Shown here: in pieces, positions 60,717-64,000 of the stretch | How positions within the stretch are numbered: the first letter of the stretch is position 1 | How the letters are laid out: each line of letters opens with the position of its first letter | Assembly: GCF_018717645.1 (NCBI RefSeq) | Contig: NZ_JAFLHG010000008.1 | Location: 109,543-173,542 of the forward strand | Source: Microbacterium flavum | GTDB lineage: Bacteria > Actinomycetota > Actinomycetes > Actinomycetales > Microbacteriaceae | DNA: 64,000 nt | Reading direction: 5' to 3' | Program-made: the position numbers and the translations under genes | Notes under the pieces: model-generated | What the model saw: only the letters and a program-made list of their open reading frames with translations | Told to the model about the DNA's origin: nothing | Databases searched by the model: none

Positions 60717-61588
60717 TACGCGTCCTCGACCTCGGCGGGGGTTCGCATGTCGAGCTCGCCGTGGAGGCGGGAGTTGTTCCACCACCAGACCCACTCGAGA
60801 GTCGCGAGCTCGACCTGCTCGACGGTCCGCCAGGGGCCGCGCTGACGGATCAGCTCGGTCTTGTAGAGGTTGTTCACGGCCTCGGCCATCGCGTTATCGA
60901 ACGAGTCGCCAACCGTTCCGGTCGAGGGGACGGCGCCGAGTTCGACGATCCGCTCGGTGTAGACCATTGCGGTGTAGTTCGATCCATGGTCGGCGTGATG
61001 GATGAGTCCGTCGAGGCGGCCGCCGACGTTCCAGGCGGCCATGTCGAGCGCCTGCATCGGCAGGATCTCGGCGCGCAGCGTGGCGGCGACGTTCCATCCG
61101 ACGATGCGCCTCGAGTAGACGTCGGTGACGAACGCGACGTAGGCGAACCCGGACCAGGTGGCGACGTAGGTGACGTCGCAGACCCAGAGCCTTCGCGGCG
61201 CGGGCGCGGTGAAGCGACGGTTCACGAGATCGCTCGGCAGGACGGTGGTCTTATCGGGGCGGGTGGTGAATACCCGTTTCGACTTACGGACGCCTCGGAC
61301 GCCGGCCAGGCGCATGAGGCGTTCGGTCTGGTCGCGACCGATGTCCCAGCCTTGCCGGCGCATCAGCGCATGCATCTTCCGGCGTCCGTAGACGCCGTAG
61401 TTCTCCGCATGCAACCTGGCGACCTCCGGGACGAGAAGCTCGTCCTTCAGCTGCCGTGCCGACGGCGCACGACCGAGCGCGGCGCGATAGCCGCGTGAGG
61501 TGAAGAATCCTCTCACTGCCGGTCGCAGCACCCGGCAGATGAGCTCGACCCCGAAACGATCCCGGTACTCGGTGATGAACCGGATCAT
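60662..61588 (-). CDS. IS3-family transposase OrfB
   Basis: This is the integrase-core part of the IS3 transposase. It contains YGVYGRRKMHALMRRQGW, the DDE residues in WVCDVTYVATW, HHADHGSNYTAMVY and NAMAEAVNNLYKTELIR, and a late WWWNNSRLHGELDMRTPAEV. Its own ATG at 61588 is probably not the main start. The frame is -1 relative to orfA, and the sequence before it reads FREGARPSLTEM after a shift, giving a full OrfAB fusion. The gene looks intact. Confidence 0.9.
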   Translation of the reverse strand: MIRFITEYRDRFGVELICRVLRPAVRGFFTSRGYRAALGRAPSARQLKDELLVPEVARLHAENYGVYGRRKMHALMRRQGWDIGRDQTERLMRLAGVRGVRKSKRVFTTRPDKTTVLPSDLVNRRFTAPAPRRLWVCDVTYVATWSGFAYVAFVTDVYSRRIVGWNVAATLRAEILPMQALDMAAWNVGGRLDGLIHHADHGSNYTAMVYTERIVELGAVPSTGTVGDSFDNAMAEAVNNLYKTELIRQRGPWRTVEQVELATLEWVWWWNNSRLHGELDMRTPAEVEDAYYADQESGQPAPAGQGSR

Positions 61589-61593
61589 CTCGG

Positions 61594-61899
61594 TCAGGGA
61601 CGGTCGAGCTCCTTCGCGAAAAACACGCTCGCAGCCCTGAGGATCTCATTCGCCTTCCGCAGCTCGGCGTTCTCCTTCTGCAGCCGCTTGATCTCCGCAG
61701 CCGCGTCCGTCGACAGCCCGGGCTTGACGCCCGCGTCGACCTCGTAGCGGCGCTGCCACAGCCTCAAGGTCTCGGGACTCATCCCGAGCAGCCCGGCCAC
61801 GTGACGGACCGCGCTCATCATCGTCGGGTGCGACGGCCGCGTCTCCGCGAGCATCCGCAACGCCCGCTCACGCATCTCCGGCGAATACTTCCTGTTCAT
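61594..61899 (-). CDS. IS3-family transposase OrfA
   Basis: The 101-residue protein has the N-terminal helix-turn-helix (VAGLLGMSPETLRLWQRRYE) and a leucine-zipper-like helix (AAEIKRLQKENAELRKANEI). It ends ILRAASVFFAKELDRP. A TTTTTC run at 61623-61618 near its end is the likely -1 slip site for making the OrfAB transposase. Confidence 0.9.
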   Translation of the reverse strand: MNRKYSPEMRERALRMLAETRPSHPTMMSAVRHVAGLLGMSPETLRLWQRRYEVDAGVKPGLSTDAAAEIKRLQKENAELRKANEILRAASVFFAKELDRP

Positions 61900-61947
61900 C
61901 GAGTTCCATCCTTGCTTGAAGAACGGAACGAAAGTCAGGCCGATTCA

Positions 61948-62403
61948 GTAGAGGGCGGCGTTTGCTTGCCGGTGGCCGCCGCGATTGAGTCGGTGCACCG
62001 CAGAGCCTCGCGAACGCGGCTTCTGATCGGATGCGTTCGGGGTTGTCGCCTGCGACGATGAGCATCTCCGAGGCGGTGTCGGGGCCGACGGCGAAGGCCT
62101 TCGCGAGGTCAGGTGCGACCTGCGAGGTCAACTCTGCCAGCAGCTTCTCGTGCTCGGAGATCTCGGCGTCGAGCACCTCCCAGCGTCGAGCGATCGACCG
62201 CAGCGTGTGTTTCGTCGACGCGATGATGCTCGTCACTTTTCCGGGGCGGAGGGCCGCGCACCGGTGGATGAGCGCCATCTTCGTGAGGGGTTGCAGCTCC
62301 TGGCGCAGGTCGTCTGGCGCGTTCACGAGGACCTGCTTGAGGCTGATCATCGCTGAGGTTCGCGCCTTGACGGCGACGTCTTTCGCGACCTTGATCTGGC
62401 GAA
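61948..62403 (-). pseudogene. IS110-family transposase remnant
   Basis: The minus strand encodes the C-terminal (Transposase_20) half: IRQIKVAKDVAVKARTSAM, TSIIASTKHTLRSIARRWEV, FAVGPDTASEMLIVAGDNP and AAFARLCGA. The expected PASSGKTTR segment is missing, and a neighbouring frame then gives VHRLNRGGHRQANAALY followed by a stop at the IS3 edge. The N-terminal DEDD half is absent and replaced by an IS481-like piece. It is a dead fragment. Confidence 0.75.
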
Positions 62404-62565
62404 TCATCTCCCCTCCACGAGGGCACGCCTGCGGATCGCGTAGAACGTCTTCCTCGAGATCGAATGCTCCGCGCAGAAAGTGGTCACCGCGCCACGCGGC
62501 GCGTCCGGCGGCCACTGCGCGATCGCGAGACGGACACGGGGATCGACAGGCTCGATGCGGCTCAT
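62404..62565 (-). pseudogene. IS481-like transposase N-terminal fragment
   Basis: ATG 62565 starts a 53-residue frame (MSRIEPVDPRVRLAIAQWPP) with a helix-turn-helix FCAEHSISRKTFYAIRRRA, typical of the front of IS481-type transposases. It stops after LVEGR where it meets the IS110 remnant. With the terminal sequence at 62614-62658 it marks one end of a former IS481-like element. Confidence 0.6.
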
Positions 62566-62613
62566 ACCTCACACATAGAGCCGAGAAGTGTCACCACCAA
62601 GAACCCCGGAAGT

Positions 62614-62658
62614 GTCACCGATGTCTTGATGCCGTTCCGTCACCGATGTCCTGAGACA
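62614..62658. repeat. IS481-like terminal sequence with repeated 16-mer
   Basis: GTCACCGATGTCTTGA (62614-62629) and GTCACCGATGTCCTGA (62639-62654) differ by one base and lie 25 bp apart. Read on the minus strand the block begins TGTCTCAGGACATCGGTGAC, the form of an IS481-type terminal repeat. The duplicate may be a second transposase-binding site. Confidence 0.55.
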
Positions 62659-62693
62659 TAGCAGCGCCAGTGCCGCGGTTGTCGGGCCCCGTG

Positions 62694-63047
62694 CTAGCTC
62701 TTCTTATCTGCTCGGCTTAGGCGTGCGGCAGTTCGGCTGTTCAGCTCGAATGCTTCACCTTGAATCAGTTTGGAGAGCAGCGTGCCCTCCTGAGGTGGGG
62801 TTGGGTCGTGGTAGATCACCCAGCTCGATGCTTCGATGAAGGCGTTTGAGAGAACCTGGTACGACTGATACGCAACGTCTATGCGCAGTGCAACCTGTCC
62901 ATCTTCACCGATGATCTGAACTTCGTCATGGATGCGGTCCACTGCCCAGGTGAACTCGGCGCCGTCATCGGCAGTGGGAATCGGGCCGTCAGACACCTCG
63001 GGTCCGGCTTGATAGGCGAAGAGATTGGCTGATGTCGAATGTCGCAC
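62694..63047 (-). CDS. Hypothetical protein, 117 aa
   Basis: GTG 63047 immediately follows the TAA of the upstream gene, so the two are coupled. The soluble product has EFTWAVDRIHDEVQIIGEDG, a beta-rich core RIDVAYQSYQVLSNAF, and a charged C-terminus. No family recognised. The three genes here form one leftward operon. Confidence 0.55.
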   Translation of the reverse strand: MRHSTSANLFAYQAGPEVSDGPIPTADDGAEFTWAVDRIHDEVQIIGEDGQVALRIDVAYQSYQVLSNAFIEASSWVIYHDPTPPQEGTLLSKLIQGEAFELNSRTAARLSRADKKS

Positions 63048-63308
63048 TTATTCGCTGATATCGAGCTCAGGCGTGTAGCCGGGAATCTTCAATGGTGTCG
63101 CCACAGTCATGGTCCATCGGTGCAGCTCGCCGTCCGCAGGGCCAGTCTGTTCGACTATGTTCCACCGATGGCGAAGCACCGCGAGCGTATTGAACCTGCC
63201 AGGGCCAGCGATGGGGATCCTCACGACCGGGCTCGCGCTGACCGCAGGAGTGTACTTCGGCGGCGTTCCGCCCATGTAGTAGGCCCAGCTCATCTTGGGC
63301 CTCGCCAT
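63048..63308 (-). CDS. Hypothetical protein, 86 aa
   Basis: ATG 63308 lies inside the end of the upstream gene (19-bp overlap). The product (MARPKMSWAYYMGGTPPKYT) is short and Pro/Trp-rich with a late LHRWTMTVATPLKIPGYTPE. No family recognised. It may be a phage- or plasmid-type small protein. Confidence 0.5.
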   Translation of the reverse strand: MARPKMSWAYYMGGTPPKYTPAVSASPVVRIPIAGPGRFNTLAVLRHRWNIVEQTGPADGELHRWTMTVATPLKIPGYTPELDISE

Positions 63309-63811
63309 ACGGCACCGATGAAGTCAACATCGGACCGGGATGGTGAGTTGGCGTCGAGCGTGAAGATGGCGCGCGGCGGATCAAGCGGCCCTACTGAAAA
63401 CTCAGTGGTGACTCCGGGGATGCTGGCGAGACAGGTGATCCTGAGCTCGCGATTGCGCGGCGGATTCGCGATTCGGTAGCGTGCGAGCACCGATTCATCA
63501 CCAACCTGCACGTCAATAATTTCGCCTTCGACCGCGGGGACTAGAGATTCGGACACGCCTCCGAATCCGCCACCCGTTAGGGGCGTCACTGTGCGGAGGT
63601 TGGCGGTGACCCGGAAGCATTGCGACACCGTGGAAGGAACCACGTCGGGTGGTGACCAAACGGCTCGTGGCCATTTGATTGTTCCCGTGATCTCGTTCAC
63701 GGCTCGTGAGATTACGGCCACGACCTGGTAGGAGAACCTGTTCAAAGACGATGGTTCGCCAAGGAGAGCCAAGTTAGTGGTGAGGATCAGCTCGCCCTCC
63801 GGGCTGACCAT
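63290..63811 (-). CDS. Hypothetical protein, 5' end probably cut
   Basis: From ATG 63811 the 173-residue product contains TNLALLGEPSSLNRFSYQVV, FRVTANLRTVTPLTGGGFGG and RNRELRITCLASIPGV, suggesting beta-rich folding. The same frame is open and coding-like upstream (LASVGNDDTEHVFAVDTGAV) up to a stop near 63869, with no good start codon there. The true N-terminus is probably lost at a junction near 63870. The function is unknown. Confidence 0.5.
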   Translation of the reverse strand: MVSPEGELILTTNLALLGEPSSLNRFSYQVVAVISRAVNEITGTIKWPRAVWSPPDVVPSTVSQCFRVTANLRTVTPLTGGGFGGVSESLVPAVEGEIIDVQVGDESVLARYRIANPPRNRELRITCLASIPGVTTEFSVGPLDPPRAIFTLDANSPSRSDVDFIGAVWRGPR

Positions 63812-63868
63812 GACCGCACCCGTGTCTACCGCGAAAACATGCTCGGTGTCGTCGTTTCCGACGCTCGC

Positions 63869-64000
63869 TAGCCCTAGACGCTATGAGTGGTTGAGCCTGA
63901 GGCCTCCGCTCGCGTAGACCGTGGGTTGCGAGCCGGTCTTCCGGCTTCGCCTATCCACATACGTGAGGGAGGCCCCAGTTGATATCTGAGCGTACGAGTG
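63869..64000. other. Right-edge non-coding or element-end sequence
   Basis: These 132 bp show no frame of coding character. A CTATCCACA 9-mer at about 63952-63960 resembles the DnaA-box-like sites near 47 kb. This may be the end of another mobile element that continues outside the window. Confidence 0.3.

Larger units (their letters stand above)
60640..61947 (-). mobile_element. IS3-family insertion sequence, complete
   Basis: Perfect 23-bp inverted repeats beginning 5'-TGAATCGGCC lie at 60640-60662 and 61925-61947 and enclose orfA and orfB on the minus strand, 1308 bp. The flanking bases (TCCA left, GTAG right) do not match, so no target duplication is seen. The left side interrupts a hypothetical gene and the right side joins a decayed IS110-like transposase. 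A later recombination probably removed the original flank. Confidence 0.88.

Noticed and set aside
1..64000. CRISPR arrays, rRNA and tRNA genes
   Set aside because: No regularly spaced repeats, no rRNA core sequences and no cloverleaf I could recognise by eye.

Overview
The window is high-GC DNA with actinobacterial character. Signs are many GTG starts, ATGA/GTGA stop-start overlaps, several candidate leaderless promoters, a CmtR-type cadmium/lead sensor and an SCO6880-type conjugation cluster. A Microbacterium-like member of the Microbacteriaceae is my best guess, by inference only. No rRNA, tRNA, CRISPR array or replication gene was recognised. Nearly the whole window is accessory DNA: conjugation machinery, defence genes, resistance cassettes and insertion sequences.

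Positions 1-9 kb: small element-type genes, one frameshifted, then an interrupted ISP/type IIG-like restriction-modification gene. The two halves are in one frame and separated by a single TAA. A 2H phosphoesterase, an AraC-type regulator next to DUF6157 and DUF1761 genes, and an alpha/beta hydrolase follow. Positions 9-31 kb: a 21.7-kb segment bracketed by two direct 175-bp repeats (8968-9142 and 30518-30692, about 97% identical). Its cargo is an AlbA_2/Schlafen-type protein, a DUF6338 membrane protein, a large HNH-NACHT NTPase (likely antiphage), a cmtR-cadD cadmium module, and a detoxification cassette (DHA2 MFS pump, WYL regulator, FAD monooxygenase, UvrA-like ABC ATPase). A type II restriction-modification system with its own small winged-helix protein and a YeiH/LysR pair complete it.

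Positions 31-48.5 kb: a conjugative module. The left operon carries a serine recombinase and small membrane proteins and leads to a MobF relaxase-helicase. A strong bidirectional terminator separates it from a long leftward operon. That operon encodes, in order of transcription, a VirB8-like protein, an M23 hydrolase, a small pilin/VirB2-like protein, a VirB6/TrbL-like channel, SCO6880, a VirB4-like ATPase, a ParA/MinD-like ATPase, a VirD4/TraG coupling protein, a DUF4913-like protein and SSB. Divergent from it are a winged-helix regulator, a frameshifted small HTH gene and an Mrr-like nuclease.

Positions 48.5-64 kb: a truncated CoiA-like gene, a complete ISL3 element, an orphan gene tail and a LacI regulator missing its DNA-binding domain. 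These are followed by an intact leftward operon for an alpha-glucoside or oligosaccharide (ROK regulator, two permeases, binding protein, GH15, GH31). The right end is a graveyard of mobile DNA: a complete IS3 element with perfect 23-bp ends abuts decayed IS110-like and IS481-like pieces, followed by three hypothetical genes, the last of which is cut at its 5' end.

The strongest candidates for something little described are the HNH-NACHT protein with its DUF6338 neighbour, the repeat-bracketed defence/resistance island that carries them, and the pump-monooxygenase-UvrA cassette with a shared 10-bp operator-like site.
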